Shown piece by piece: positions 20,511 to 32,797 of a stretch of DNA of 64,000 nucleotides (the stretch's first letter is position 1; each line of letters starts with the position of its first letter). Origin of the DNA: Cliona cf. orientalis (taxonomy: Eukaryota; Porifera; Demospongiae; Clionaida; Clionaidae); the NCBI GenBank assembly GCA_963930775.1, contig OZ005691.1, positions 3,720,001 to 3,784,000 on the forward strand. Direction: 5' to 3'. A program made the position numbers and the translations under genes. The notes beneath the pieces were generated by a model. That model made no database searches. It worked only from the letters and a program-made list of their open reading frames with translations, and was not told the origin of the DNA.

Positions 20511-22817
20511 CATGTAGGCGGTGCCATAGCGCTAATATACTGGTGCGATTTTGTGTCTATAGTGTATAACGTGAAAAGCACCTCTGTTGCCCAATAGGTG
20601 TAGCAGATGGTTCGGTAGGTTAGGTGCTCGCCAGACCAATATTTTAAGCTATCACAATACATAATACTGTCATAGGTTTGAATAAATCGGAATCTCATAA
20701 GCATGCTAGAGACAAGTTACAGTCAATACTGTGATTATTATGCACTCTGTAACAATTTACTTTTTTGCTGTTATTAGGTAATCATGAGGTAATCTATGAG
20801 GTAATTATGAGAAAATTCAGGGCCTCGATGGAGCCCTTCTGGGACTTGAAATTCAGTGAAATATGTAGAGTATCTTGTGCGTGTATCCAGCGAATACCTT
20901 ACAAGCAGCGTGTTGCCTTCTCTGACGAGCAGCGACGGCCAAACTTCACGCGTTCTCTAGGCTGACGTAATCCCGTGGATATATATAGATAGCCCTGCGC
21001 TATATATAGCACGCACCATGAGCAGCGTGCTGCCGGACCAATCTAGCTGTACTGCGCTGTTGAGTTCAAAAATTTTCACTATCGAGGTCCAGAGATACTC
21101 TCAGATTCCCGATGATCCGAGGCCAGTCTGCGACTGCATGAGGCACCGGCATCGTACTGTACAGCGAAGTGAACCCACTATATTGACGACCTTTCCCACA
21201 TACACCATTTCAACTATGCAGCTACTGAGTGCAGAGGACAAAATAAGGTTTCAAAAGGAGTGGCTATGATGGCCAACCCATTCCCAAGTTGGTCGGTCAT
21301 TTGCTCCATTTGCTAGGACATGCCACTGAGTCCAGATTCCTTGCTATCTCTAGTCTCTGCTTAAGGCTTGTACAACTGGGAGTACAAGTGCTAGGGGGCT
21401 GTACTAGGAAGCCACAAACAAGGTCAATTACTTTAACCACAGGTACACATGCACATCTTGCACAACAACTGCACTTTGACTTATCGTGTTTGGCTACTGA
21501 GAAATAGAATAAACAGCAAAAACGACTGCAAAGAAGCTTGTTTGCTCATTTTTTGATATAAAAAGTAAGATAAAATTCTAGTAGACAGTATAAGTGAGAC
21601 ATTGATAGTAGATATTTCTATCCAAACCATACTGGTAGTTTTATAGCTTTGGAAACTTGCCTGGACACTATGACCGACCAAGAAGTAGCTTGAGCGGCTA
21701 TCTGGTTGAAATGCACAGAAAATGGCCGATGGCCAGCTGTTATTTTGTGCTCTGTGAGTGCATGGTCAAGTTTTCATTGAAGAGCATATCCCATGCACTT
21801 ACATGTACACTGTACATGTAGTGTACCAATGGTATAAAAGGGGAGGGTGTATATGAGCCATACTCCCTCCTCTAAGCAATTTGTACAGAAAATATTAGCC
21901 ACAAGTCCTTAATGTTTCAACAAGTCAGTATTTTAATATTAAATTTTCAGTACATCACTGTATGAGCACTCACTACTTTGCACACATAGTAGTTCATGGT
22001 ATTGAACATTGTTTATATTATTATTATTGGAAACGTAGATGCACTAATCATTTTAACGCTAATTAGTAGCTGTTTATAACCACTTGGGACTTCAGACATG
22101 ACAATACATATACAATCATGTTGCCAGGTGTATTTACATGTACTACTGTCCTCAATCGAATCAAGGATTTACTGAGCAACGTAAGCCCTTAATAATATTA
22201 TTCTATTATAATGCAAGAATGAACTAGGATTCTTCACAGTGCAAGTGTAACAACTGACAATCTTCATCAGAAAATTGCATGAAAGTTAAAATCATATTAT
22301 TTTTTGGTTAGCCTGCGCTGGCATTAACCTACTCATAGACACAGTGTAGCTGGTGAGTAACAGAGGTTCATCGATCTTACTTGTTATGCATAAAAAAAAA
22401 TACTGCTATTCAAGTCATAGAAGCCCAGCAGCTGAAACACGGGTTCGGAGATGGTCAATTCTAGCAATGAGAAAAGAACAGCAAGATACTTTTGACGTCC
22501 TTTCGATTTACTTACTGATTTGTACTGCAGAAGTGACTACGGATAGCATTATACTCGCTGCACTATGGAACCATTAGGTGGGATATACTGTACTTATCTA
22601 ATGGAATACATGATCCAATTCAAAGTAGCATTTTACAAATAATTTTCATAATGTGTATACATTGTACATGATGTGATTGATGACCTTTACCAGAAAGTGC
22701 GGGTTTTAATATCCTCAGAATCAGTCAATTAATCTGAGGCAACAGGATTATACCGTTACATACATGTACTCAGTTGCCCAGGAGACTGTGGTAAGCTCCT
22801 ATAGACTCACCTTTGAG
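20511..22817. other. Intergenic region, one weak reading frame
   Basis: No convincing gene. A TATATATA box at about 20980 and GCTATATATAGC at about 20997 precede an ATG at 21018 with 83 codons (to 21269) and no recognised domain. It could be a small exon but there is no supporting evidence. The rest is AT-rich with ACATGTACATGT palindromes. Confidence 0.35.
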
Positions 22818-25800
22818 GTAATTCATCTGCAGCACCTCCAATGCTCCATGTTCTTGCCACTCATAAAGTACACCAGCCAATATCCTCCAGGAGGGGGCTG
22901 GGTGGTGATGGAGCCAATAGTCCCAGCAGGCTAGTTTGGCTAGGTCAGTGGTAGGGCTCTGACTCATGAGCTCATCATATTTGCCAAGAGGACTACCAAT
23001 TGAATCAGCCACACTCTCCCACTGCTGGACATCTTTCATTACAGCAGTGACATTGTTGAGGGTTAGTGTTGGGTTTGTAAAGAATGAAGAGTATCCTGGA
23101 GGAAACAGGCATGATGACCATACTTCTCATGCATTCATAGGTACATGTAGGTAGAACATTAAATTTACATATACTTGTATATACATACATGTACACCAAT
23201 ACAACAGGAGGTTGTGAAGTAAACATGTATTATTATGATACATGTACATGTAGCACTGGGACCCGGGCTCAACTCAAAATAAAATTAATGTAGATATTAT
23301 GGACGATTATACCTTTAGCCAAGAGCAAAACATTGTACATGTACATGTACCGTAGAATCCCGCGATTACACCCCCCCCCCCCCCTTGTGCATAAGCCCAC
23401 CTGCAATTTTAGCTCAAGTTTGTGCACAGGTATTTTTATCTCGCGTATAAGCCCCCCTCCCCCCCCCCCCCCCCCCCCGACTGTAAAATGTTGACACTAC
23501 AGACCATGAGTCTAATAAAAACAGTAGCCACAACAAAAAAATAGCTATTTATGTCATACTTTATCAAGCTTTGCCCACCAAACAGCCAGAGAAAGTGCAG
23601 AGATCGCGTGCCCATATATGGCATTCAACAGTTGGTAATGGTTATCACAGAGAAATGTTAGGATCCCGCATATAAGCCTCCTCACCGCTTTTGCCCAATC
23701 CTAGCATGCACAAAGGGGGGGGGGGGGGGGGAGGGGGGCGTAATCTCGGGATTTTATGGTACATGCCTGCACTGTTCTCGGGCTAGGTTTGTGATGACCC
23801 TTTACCATAATCACACAACACTGACATTGTGTATGTGTGGTATGCCGATAATTAACCACACTCATACCAGGTGTTTGATGGATGTATCTCTTTGCAGCAA
23901 CCAAAGCACTCTCCTCCCCCAACCAGAGAAGTTTACCAGAGAGCCACTTCCAAGAATCAAGAGCATAGGGAGAATACTGCAGCCACCAGCTAATCAGTTC
24001 ATTCCTACGCTCCTTATCAACATCACACTGCTGCCGTAGCTTCCCCCGCACACTTACTGGTACACTGAGACAGACCTCTAGCACCCCCACTACCACTGTC
24101 TCCAGCACTGCTGCTAGATTGCTGTGAGTGAGGCTGGAGTCTGAGAGGGGAAGGAATGGATATACATTGTACCAAGAGCTTTGGGGTCTATAAGCCCTTG
24201 ATTGTACATGTGTGCCATTGAAATAGCCACTCTCACAATATTGCTACAAACTTAATCATGTGTGTGTGTGTGTGTGTCTAAATACATGTAATTTTCACTT
24301 CGGCACGAATCATTCTGTAAATTTGGATATTTTCATTGTCAAAGTATTTGCATAATAAAAACTTATGCACAATATTAATGCTACTTAAGGTTACGGGATA
24401 GCATTCGACATGCAATTTATAAATGATTGCGTACGGACACAATTCAAGTATATTTTAATGCGGTTTATTCAGAAACGCAAACGAACGTCGACCATTTGCA
24501 GATGTAAACAAAGTCCAAGTTCCTGTGTCAACTTCTGAAGACCAGAGACTTGAACGAACTGACTTCGCTATCGTTCACGATAGTCCATCGATCGGAGCAG
24601 GGCCAAGTATAGCGCTTTTTCAAAAACTCTAAGATGGTGAGTTGTCAGACAAGGTTTTATACTGGAGGGCCGCCATTAAGTGAGTCACATGGCAGCTGAG
24701 CAGTAAGTTTTTATGTTTGCTTTCTGTTCGTATAACTCGACAGAGTTCAAACGCTATACCTGGCCCTGTAGAGACTCGTAAGCTATCGTTTCATTTGTAT
24801 GTCATTACATAGAAGCTGTTTACCTTGGCAAAAACTGATGCAGAAAATTGCAAAACTTACCTGCGCTTGCAGACAGACATTGGCAGGCTCTCATAATGAC
24901 TAGCTACTTTTTATTAAAGATTACATAGAAGACATGGCAACCTCCACTGCATAGGTAAAACTTTATTCTATTGAATATTTCCATAAAGTATATGGAGCTG
25001 GACTTGGCAAAAATTTATCCAGAAAAAAAATTTCCCATATATACAATTACATGGCATTGGCACATGTACATGTACAAGAAACAGTAATTGGGGTGCATAC
25101 ATGAGGTGTGTCGTTAGTGCTCCCAACATACCAGTCAGCTCCTCACTGTAGTGATAGAGTGCAATAGTATGATCATGTTTATCCAAGTCTTCAAGTTGGT
25201 TTATAAGTCTTCTCCATGATGCGAATGGATCTCTGAGGATCCAGTATCTGATCACTGCTACTTCACATTCCTCATCACTGCGATACTCTCCCTCAATTTC
25301 AATGAGCTTGGAGTCTGGAATGAACAGCATCATACCAACCTCACGCCAGTGTATTCCATGTAGTGCCTTTCTGACATTATCAATAATCAGACCTGCAACG
25401 TGCAACAAGGGGACATCACATGCATGACATTATACATGTACTGTTAAATCCCATAATACCACCCCCCCCCCTCCCCCACGCCTGCACTTTTAGCTCAAGT
25501 TCCTACATAGGTACATGTAGTTGGCCTTGCGTATAACCCCCGCTCAGATAATAAATTAGAGTCCAAAAGCTAATAAAAACAGTAGCACACTAATCATTAA
25601 TTTGTGCCTTTAATACTTTATCGTTTATTTTTTTGCTCAAATAATAGCAAGAGAAAGTGCAGATCAGAGATCACATGCATGCGTGGTATTCGTTGGTCGG
25701 TAATGGTCGTCAAGTAGAAATGTCATGATCCCGGAAATGAACCCCCACCCAGTTTAACGCTGGATGTAGAAACGGGAGAGGGTGGCCTGAAATACATGTA

Positions 25801-27370
25801 TTCGCAGATGCTGGCATACAATATTTAATGTCTAGGTATGGCAATCGGAGGGAGGATCTGGCCACTATCTACTCAAAAAAGATGCTGGCCACACGTAAAG
25901 ATTGAAGTAAACACTATGAAATGTGAGATTGATAGCCACATGTATGTACAATAATAGCTATCTTCACCAGAGGGGTCCGCAATGACCTAATTTTATGTAC
26001 GAGATTTCGAAATCACCTGATTTCAGGAATGGATTTCCAGATTTCTGGTATGACTTCCTATATTTTCTGATTTCCAATTGATTTCTACATAATTTCTTTC
26101 TGAGAGCTGATTTCTAAGGTGATTTCTTGATTTCTATTGTGATTTCTTGATTTCAAATTGATTTCTCTCTGATTTCATGCATTTCCTTCAGATTTCTGTT
26201 TGATTTCTACATTGTTCACTAGTATCATGTAATAGTGATGATCATGTTTATCACCATAGCATTTTAAAATCATTACTACAAATACCTATACTATACAGCA
26301 TTAAAAGTCAATGCTATTTCGAAATTCAGTTTGAACAGCTAGAGCGAGAGCTCGAGCATGGCAGCATAGACCACACCCCTTAAAGTGAGGGGGAGTGGCA
26401 AAATCAATTAAAAGTGGGTGGACCAAGGGGCGTGTCTACATTATACGTCGGATTTCTGGTCGACTTCTAGTGATTTCTTGATTGATTTCATGTGATTTCT
26501 ATTGATTTCTCTGTTGATTTCCAGTGATTTCACTGATTTCTGGGGAAGGTGTACGAGATTTCTTTCGTTGCGGACCCCTCGTCTTCACCACTGACAACTC
26601 AACGAGAGATTTGGCAACTTTCTGTTGACGACGTTACAACCGATTGCTTCACCCCTTGTTCACGCATGTGGGAGGCACATCATGCAGCTCAGGGCATTAA
26701 TTGAGCTGCCATAATTCATAATGGGCTCTTCCATTTAATAGGCACACACCCCCCATTGAGGAGTGATAATTACATCCTGAGGGGCCTTTTTTTGCGAGTT
26801 TCTTGAGGGTCCTTTTGGCAATTTAATTAGTTCTTATGGGCCTCTTTTGGCGATTTTAATTAATCTTGTGGAGTATTTTCTACCAAAAAGCAGATTCTGG
26901 AGGGGTCAAGCTACCACTTATTAATTTCCAGAGGGTATTTCAGATAAATTCAATTGATCCTAGGGGGCTAAACTGTCCAAATTAATTATTCTTGAGGGGC
27001 AAAACAAGTTAACTAGTTCCTGAGGGGTCATTTCACAATTTGCTCCTCAATAGGGGGTATTTGCTTATTAAATGGAAAAGCCCAATTTCCAAGTCTCACC
27101 TGGTTTGAATCTTTTCTTGATTTCTTGTTCTATTCTTCGTCTCTGTTGTCTGGACAGCTCCATGAGGTATCCATTCTCACTATAGTAGCCGGCGCCGGGG
27201 ACAGGGGCAGCAGTGGCAGCGAGGCTCAGGCTAGTCGCCCCCCTGGAGCTGCCAAAGGAGGCGACGACTCGAGCGCCATTTGGACTTGGCGGCTGTTCTC
27301 GTTGAAGCAATAAGTCCTGCTCTGTGTCCATACTCCCTCCACGTTGATCACCAGCTGGTCCCTCTGCCAT
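22818..27370 (-). CDS. Multi-death-domain protein gene
   Basis: Four exons with good splice borders. 27370-27100 starts at ATG and is Ser/Pro-rich, ending in a basic helix (SRQQRRRIEQEIKKRFK). 25392-25132 encodes a death fold (LHGIHWREVGMML, DPFASWRRLINQLE). 24140-23868 encodes a more divergent one (WLQYSPYALDSWKWLSGKLL). 23095-22818 encodes another (WESVADSIG, HHPAPSWRILAGVLYEW). The repeated pattern of a helix, then Trp-x-x-Leu, marks death-superfamily modules that form signalling oligomers. A strong donor (AAAG|GTGAGT) at 22817 means the gene continues; I could not place the next exon. Introns contain MITEs at 23348-23761, 25440-25790, 25969-26581 and 26723-27083. Full architecture and function are unknown. 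Confidence 0.68.
23348..23761. mobile_element. MITE with TACCGTAGAATCCCGCGATT ends, intact copy
   Basis: Same family as 19203-20510. The poly-C and poly-G tracts near both ends are part of the family (GATTACGCCCCC type). It lies in an intron of the death-domain gene. Confidence 0.7.
24256..24278. repeat. (TG)n microsatellite
   Basis: About ten TG units in an intron of the death-domain gene. Confidence 0.8.
25440..25790. mobile_element. Decayed copy of the TACCGTAGAATCCCGCG MITE
   Basis: Starts TACTGTTAAATCCCATAAT, then the C-run, CTTTTAGCTCAAGTTCCT and GGTAATGGTCGTCA blocks found in the better copies. The right end is lost. Confidence 0.5.
25969..26581. mobile_element. hAT-type MITE with internal GATTTC repeats
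   Basis: Ends AGAGGGGTCCGCAA / TTGCGGACCCCTCG, flanked by TCTTCACC on both sides (25961-25968 and 26582-26589). An 8-bp duplication with such GGGGTCCGCAA ends fits hAT. Both arms are filled with irregular GATTTCT units (more than 25), likely transposase-binding or slippage-derived. Intronic. Confidence 0.78.
26723..27083. mobile_element. MITE with GGGCTCTTCCATTTAATA ends
   Basis: The left end is mirrored by TATTAAATGGAAAAGCCC-type sequence at the right, with CCCCCCATTGAGG / CCTCAATAGGGGG further in. The centre has spaced CTTGAGGGG-like units. It lies in the first intron of the death-domain gene, 17 bp from the donor of exon 1. Confidence 0.65.
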
Positions 27371-27454
27371 ATCACCAATTGACGCCGTCAGCTAGCTCTG
27401 AACTACCGCTTGACTGCTTCGTTCCTCCGCCTTGTTCAGGGTGCACACAAAATT

Positions 27455-27530
27455 ACAGGGGCTAGGGCGTGTCTGCCCTATTTTAGCAGCCCACCCCTTT
27501 TAGAAGAGGCGGGGCTTGTTTCCTGATGCA
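27455..27530. repeat. Hairpin repeat, copy 2
   Basis: GGCTAGGGCGTGTCTGCC and the stem around CCACCCCTTTTAGAAGAGG, homologous to 3560-3635. It lies about 90 bp upstream of the death-domain gene ATG. Confidence 0.5.
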
Positions 27531-27567
27531 AGCATTGCACTGAGCAGCGTCGGTTACATCATCACAA

Positions 27568-27640
27568 TAATTGGGGCGAGCCGAAGCGAGCCCCACACAG
27601 GTGATACCAATCGAGATTTTCCGTTTATATGTATGTGTAT
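27568..27640. repeat. Left end of a GGGGCGAGCC element, disrupted by the P-like transposon
   Basis: ATTGGGGCGAGCCGAAGCGA followed by CACACAGGTGATACCAATCG matches the left end at 33698. Its continuation (TATCTGCTGTACG...) appears only after the P-like element, at 32597-32690, so the transposon landed inside this repeat. Confidence 0.65.
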
Positions 27641-27889
27641 GCATAGATAATATAGACTACGTAACCGGGATTGGAAACGCGAATTAACGCGCATCGGATG
27701 TGTGTTATTCAGGAAGTAAACCCGGAAGTTAGTTGTAAGAGACATGATCTAGCCGCTTACCGCAGCTGCACGATAATGAATACGGTTATGGCAGCCTCCT
27801 CTACTACAGCCAAGCGAAGGTAAGCGCGATACATTAGCTAATGTCATTAACTACACTAATTATTAATCTATACTATATAAAATGATGAT

Positions 27890-28867
27890 TCAGATCCCTT
27901 CACACTCATAATCAAAAATGCCCTACAAGATGTTGTTGATGATCCTGGCTTTCAATTGCCATCACCATCTGCCATTGAAGCCCATAATGATGCTGTCAAA
28001 TTACAACGGTGGAGTCTAGAATCAACTTCACGGCCAATCAACTACCGAATCCTCACCACTTTTCTAAGAGGACTACTCGATTCTTTCAGCAGTTGTTTGG
28101 TTCAAAAAAGTACAGTACCGAGAATAAACCGTGAAAGGATATGGGAAGCATTCCACCAGTTGAGAACACATTCAGACTTTGTGAAAAGATGGCAGCAGTT
28201 TCTCACCGCGAGCATTGGCAGCAAATCAACCCCTATCCTGTATCAAAACATTAGTGATAGACTCTTTAGGATTTTACTGAAGCAAAAGCTATGTGTAACC
28301 ACCAAACCAGATGATACAACCTATACCCCAACCCTAACTTACGAAGAACAAAACGCACTTAGGTACGCTGCTGGGTATATCCCTAGAGCCCTAAGAAAGA
28401 AACTGGATCGGTCTGGCCACGAGCACAAAGTCGAATTAATTTTGTGCTTAACCGAGCTTACAGAAGATGAAGAAGAAAGTCCACACGAATCAAAAGAATG
28501 GGAGAAGGTGATTGACAGAGGAGGTTTGATTCATGTTAACCACAACGTCTTCATGCTAATTACGTCCATGGAACTTCAGCTTCTCAAACAATTTCGTAGG
28601 ATAGAGTGTGGAGAGAATGTTAATCTAAGACAAAGTACCATTCCATTGATCTTAGTCAACAACGATGTACAATTTTACTGGTCAATCATTTCTGCAAGCT
28701 GGGAACAAGAAGTACAGAAGGCTCTTTTATCAATGATAGCAGATTTATGGATCACGATCCGTGGTTTCGCCTATGCTAATGGATGGGTCGAAAGGCACAA
28801 AAGGGAGACAAAAACCTGTGTCCAGAAAACTAAAGGTGTCAGAAAGCACCCCCAAATAGCTAAATAA
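27890..28867 (+). CDS. Second gene of the P-like transposon, function unknown
   Basis: An open frame from an acceptor at about 27889 to TAA at 28867 (about 325 codons); the displayed start at 27956 would be a TTG. A small 5' exon with ATG at 27789 (MAASSTTAKR, donor AAG|GTAAGC) may precede it, although the phase does not join simply. The protein is mixed alpha/beta with the block ALRYAAGYIPRALRKKL and a basic C-terminus (WVERHKRETKTCVQKTKG). I recognise no characterised domain; similar cargo genes of unknown function occur in other invertebrate genomes as far as I recall. Its position inside the terminal repeats makes it an accessory factor or captured gene. No stop or frameshift is visible. 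Confidence 0.62.
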   Translation, partial: SDPFTLIIKNALQDVVDDPGFQLPSPSAIEAHNDAVKLQRWSLESTSRPINYRILTTFLRGLLDSFSSCLVQKSTVPRINRERIWEAFHQLRTHSDFVKRWQQFLTASIGSKSTPILYQNISDRLFRILLKQKLCVTTKPDDTTYTPTLTYEEQNALRYAAGYIPRALRKKLDRSGHEHKVELILCLTELTEDEEESPHESKEWEKVIDRGGLIHVNHNVFMLITSMELQLLKQFRRIECGENVNLRQSTIPLILVNNDVQFYWSIISASWEQEVQKALLSMIADLWITIRGFAYANGWVERHKRETKTCVQKTKGVRKHPQIAK

Positions 28868-28888
28868 TTGTTGTACGGCAGTTTATGG

Positions 28889-31800
28889 TTAATGATTGTT
28901 AATAATTTTTCTTCTCTTTGGGAGAGGCACATTTTCTTTGTCGTTGATGTCTATTGATTCATCCATTTTATTTCTGCGACAGTTTCCTTTCTTCACATTT
29001 CCGCAAAGGTTGTTGATAACTCACAAAGCCTGGGTATTTCGGCAAAAGTCAAGAACACTAGGATTGTCATGTGCACCACCCCTCTGTCGCTGGCAACCGA
29101 AAAATTTTTCCAAGGGGTCTTGACATAGCCTTTGACTTAAGAATACCTTAACGCCAGGGAGAGTAAAGAGGTACTCAACCAGTTCAATGAACGAATGAGC
29201 TGCAAAAAATAAAATTAATGTCAATAATAGTTACATTAAATTTATTACAAGTTCATTTACCAGTCATTCTTAGGCCAAGAAGAGTTTCTCGACTTAATAT
29301 CATTCATTTCTGCTCACAGGGTTTGAAACCTTCCCTCTTGCTTACACTCTCTTCCCATTTGTCGAGGTAAGGAAGAAATTCCCTTTCTAACCACTGATGA
29401 AATAAATTTAATAATTATTGTACCACATGTACTAAGTTTTATAATTAGCTACCTTCAATCGAAAATCTTCACTTGACCTGAACGGAGACTGAAATGGCTT
29501 CCTGTTTACCTTTCCATTTGTGAAGTTTGACACATTCAGAGTGTCAAAGTACTTGTCGAACATTTCGGCAAATTTTGCACTGCCCTCACAAGCTGTGCCT
29601 CCGAGTAGATACAGTGCCTTGGAGACTGATTCACTTAGTACCTATACAACAAGGACAGGCATGCAGTGGAGTGGTATCAGACAGACAGACAGACTACCGT
29701 ACCCTAGCTGGTGCATGCATGTGCACATGCAGAACGTTATCTACAAATAAAAATTTTATACCTGTGTTGCAAGGTCCACTCTCATCTTCGAGAATGAACT
29801 CAAGTACATGTGCTCATACTTGAGCTTTGGAAGGATGCTTAATCCAGCCTGACCTCTGGTCTGTTCGTACAGGGTCACCAAATGCTGCCAGAGTATCTCC
29901 TTTCCATCATTCTGTGCATGGATATATTATACAGGTAGAGTATACACCTATTATTTTGTCATGAATATCGACTTGCTTACCCACGAAGTTCTACACTTAA
30001 GCTTTGATGCCCAACAATTTCTTGTTGTCTTCATGAGATGAGGTGGGTCAGAAAAGAAGAAAAAACTTCGATCATCTGTAGCATATGGATTTTTCACCTT
30101 ATACACCAGGCTTGCATTTGTGTCATGAAGCTTGATAAGTCGGCGGTTTGTAGAAGCACCATCACAAGTTACTCCCAGCACTTAGAACAAAATTAATGTT
30201 GATAGAAAATTTAACTAGTTATGCATGATTGTAGGATTTAATCCACATCTTTCAAGTCTGTAAACTGCCTCCCAGAAGGGATCAAATAAGAGATCCGCTG
30301 TCACATTCTTACAGGGAAATTGGGCATATGCAAATCGAAGGCTGGTGAAGAGCCCTCTAACCATGAAGACCATCATGGTTTTGGCCAACTCTGGACGTCT
30401 GGGAGTGGAAAATTGCTGAAGTGAGCGTTCATACTCAAGAAGATGAGAATTGGTGTCTCCGATGTTCACGAGGCCAACAAGTGCACCTGTAGTCTTATCA
30501 AAAACCAGATTCTCCCTGATGTGCATTTCATCCAGGAGCAAGATGACACATTTCTCATAGTCCTCACAGGTAAGGATTTTACCTGCATCCATGAGTTGCT
30601 CGTCAACATCAATACTGAAGCCTGTTGTAGCTGGAATGTAGTGAGTGTAGTCGCGCAGTGTACGTTGCGATGGGAGAGAAATGCATCCAGTTGATCTTAA
30701 TGTCTCATATGCTGATTGCGACTGGTGTCTGAGATAAAGACACCAACGAATCATTAGTGGGTGCCATCTCATAGAGTTAGCATTACGTTGCCGTGCAGCA
30801 TTAAGCTGTTGTTCCCAAAATAGTCTCTGAAATGAGTTTTGGTGGCAGGCAGGCTTCTTCTCTTCTTCTTCCATTATCTTCTCTAAGTCCTGGTGCATGT
30901 CACTATCAACTGTAACTCCAATACTTTCTGATTCTTCAGCTACTTTTGCTTTCAGTCGCATATTTTGCTTCCTGATTCTGCTGAGCTCTTGTTGAAGGTT
31001 TGCCATTCGTTTCTTCATTTCTTCTTGAGAAAGACTACTGTAAGGGGCACGACTTGAGACGGACACTCTGATCTCACTGGATCTAGACATCAAACGTTTT
31101 TGACGGATTCTCAGATTGGATCGAAACGACGAGCAAGCTGTACAGCGTTTACTTTTGCTGCCTGATGGCAGAATGAATTCACAGGAACTCGATCTGATTA
31201 TTGGCTGTTGCAATGACAATGAATCTTGGTAAGCAACTTGCTCTCCTGTAATAAAATAACAACAATTGACGTGGTGGTAGCTAAAGCATGCATGTGGGTA
31301 GTGGGCCTTAATTATAACAATGTTAGTACCTGCTCGATCCTTGAAAGCTCTTCCATTATTCATGTCAACAACCGCTTGGAATTCCGTTGCAGCATTACCT
31401 GCACATAATTGCCCAGTCGAGACAATATGCAGGGCCCTACTCACATCTTGCAAGCATGTGAGCGTATCAGGAAGGGAATCAAGTGCTCTACATTCTAGCT
31501 ACCTTGTTAACTAGAACACCGTAGCATGCCAACGTCCAGGTAAAATTGTCATCAATTGTGATGACGCAGGCTGGAGCACCAAGAATGGAATGTAGATTAA
31601 ACTTGGCAAGCATGATCTTTTCTGGGGAGGGGTGAGACTGTGTTAAATTAATCCAGTCATCAGGTAGACTACCCGTCTCTCTTGTCAGTCTAGACTGAAG
31701 ATGCGACAGATTGCGTACTGGGCATTCTCGGTACGATGAGGCAATGGGTAGAGAGACCACAAGCTCAGGAGGTGTAATCAGGCACAAAGGAACCGACACT

Positions 31801-31934
31801 CGATAAGCCATTACATGCTTGCTAAGAGATATCAAAATGGGTAGAGAACGAACAGCATACTTCTTTCTCTCATAATTCTTGGGATACCAAAATCTCAATT
31901 TGCTTACTCCCATATCTGCAATATCATTGTGCAT
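28889..31934 (-). CDS. P-element / THAP9-type transposase
   Basis: Exons traced: 31934-~31495; ~31453-31329 (donor CGAGCAG|GTACTAAC); ~31245-30215 (coiled coil RMANLQQELSRIRKQNMRL, then RWHPLMIRWCLYLRHQS, LPSQRTLRDYTHYIP, LLLDEMHIRENLVFD); 30181-29990 (VTCDGASTNRRLIKLH, FFSDPPHLMKTTRNC); and smaller exons to the C-terminal QDPLEKFFGCQRQRGGAHDN. The stop is at 28891-28889. The Asp of LDEM, the Asp of TCDGAS and the Glu of DPLE correspond to the acidic triad of the RNase H fold of P transposases, which is interrupted by a GTP-binding insertion. I could not find an N-terminal THAP zinc finger, so the first exon may be missing or upstream (a short ATG exon at about 32308 is possible). Otherwise it looks readable. 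Confidence 0.8.
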
Positions 31935-32596
31935 AGTATACTAGCATTAAGGAAATGAAGGGTGAATGCCCACTTTTGAACTAGATATTCTGTAATAAAT
32001 ATTTAATACCAAACCAAATATCCTAGTTAACCTCATATAAGGGACGTAAAAGTGACTGAAAATCCAATAATTTTACTTCTGACATCAGTATATGGAACTC
32101 CACAGTCCTACAAAGTCTGCCTAGCTATATCCACTACTGAGTCCTTTTTCACCCCCATGGCAAGTATTTTCCACAGCCACCACAGCCAACCACCATCTAA
32201 CCTCATATTAACACTCTTACACTTCATTTTTAACTCATGAATGGGCATTGTAGAGTACTTAGTTTTAAGCTACAGTCCGAAAAGAAGAGTCTATACCTTT
32301 GCTGCATAACAGACTGCCCCAAATATGCTGTGTAAATAGGTACGTTGCTTCTTTATTTGCTTTATCTACTCAGCGTGCATCAGCGCTGTAAGTTGGCATG
32401 CTTAGAAGCTACCTGAAACGCCCACACTCGTTAAGTCCTGATCACTTCCTTCTTCTCGGATACCGCGAATATTTGCTCCAGACAACCTTATCAGGAACAA
32501 TCATCGGCCGCACTCGGTTGCCTAGAACACTATGGGGCGGCGCGCGCGTTTCCAATCCCGGTCACGTAGTCTATAATATCTATGGTGTATGTGTAT

Positions 32597-32690
32597 ATCT
32601 GCTGTACGCCCTTCCGTACCGTATATAGCTATATATCTTCTATTTGAACGATGTACATTCAATATTAATTTTTAATTAATGCGCATGCGT
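32597..32690. repeat. Right fragment of the GGGGCGAGCC element split by the P-like transposon
   Basis: TATCTGCTGTACG, TTCTATTTGAACGAT and GCGCATGCG match, in order and orientation, the interior of the related element at 33770-33860. The far end is truncated. Confidence 0.55.
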
Positions 32691-32797
32691 AATGACACAA
32701 CTTACACATATACAAGGAACTACTCAAGTATGGAGCGCCATAGTGGACAAAATTCATGTTTGTACAATCGCATCGATGTTTCCATACATCTCGATCA

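Larger units (their letters stand above)
27641..32585. mobile_element. P-element-like DNA transposon, 4.9 kb, two convergent genes
   Basis: About 40-bp inverted ends: CATAGATAATATAGACTACG at 27642 and the matching inverse at 32545-32584 (one to three mismatches), running into ACCGGGATTGGAAACGCG. TGTATGTGTAT is repeated at 27630-27640 and 32586-32596, an apparent 11-bp target duplication (8 bp is usual for P elements; the low-complexity target may lengthen the match). The minus strand carries a P-type transposase (28889-31934) and the plus strand a second gene (about 27890-28867). Their 3' ends are only 22 bp apart. Confidence 0.8.

Noticed and set aside
24625-24650. ATG|GTGAGT short first exon of a ribosomal-protein-type gene
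   Set aside because: No downstream exon on the plus strand could be recognised and the site lies in an intron of the opposite-strand gene.
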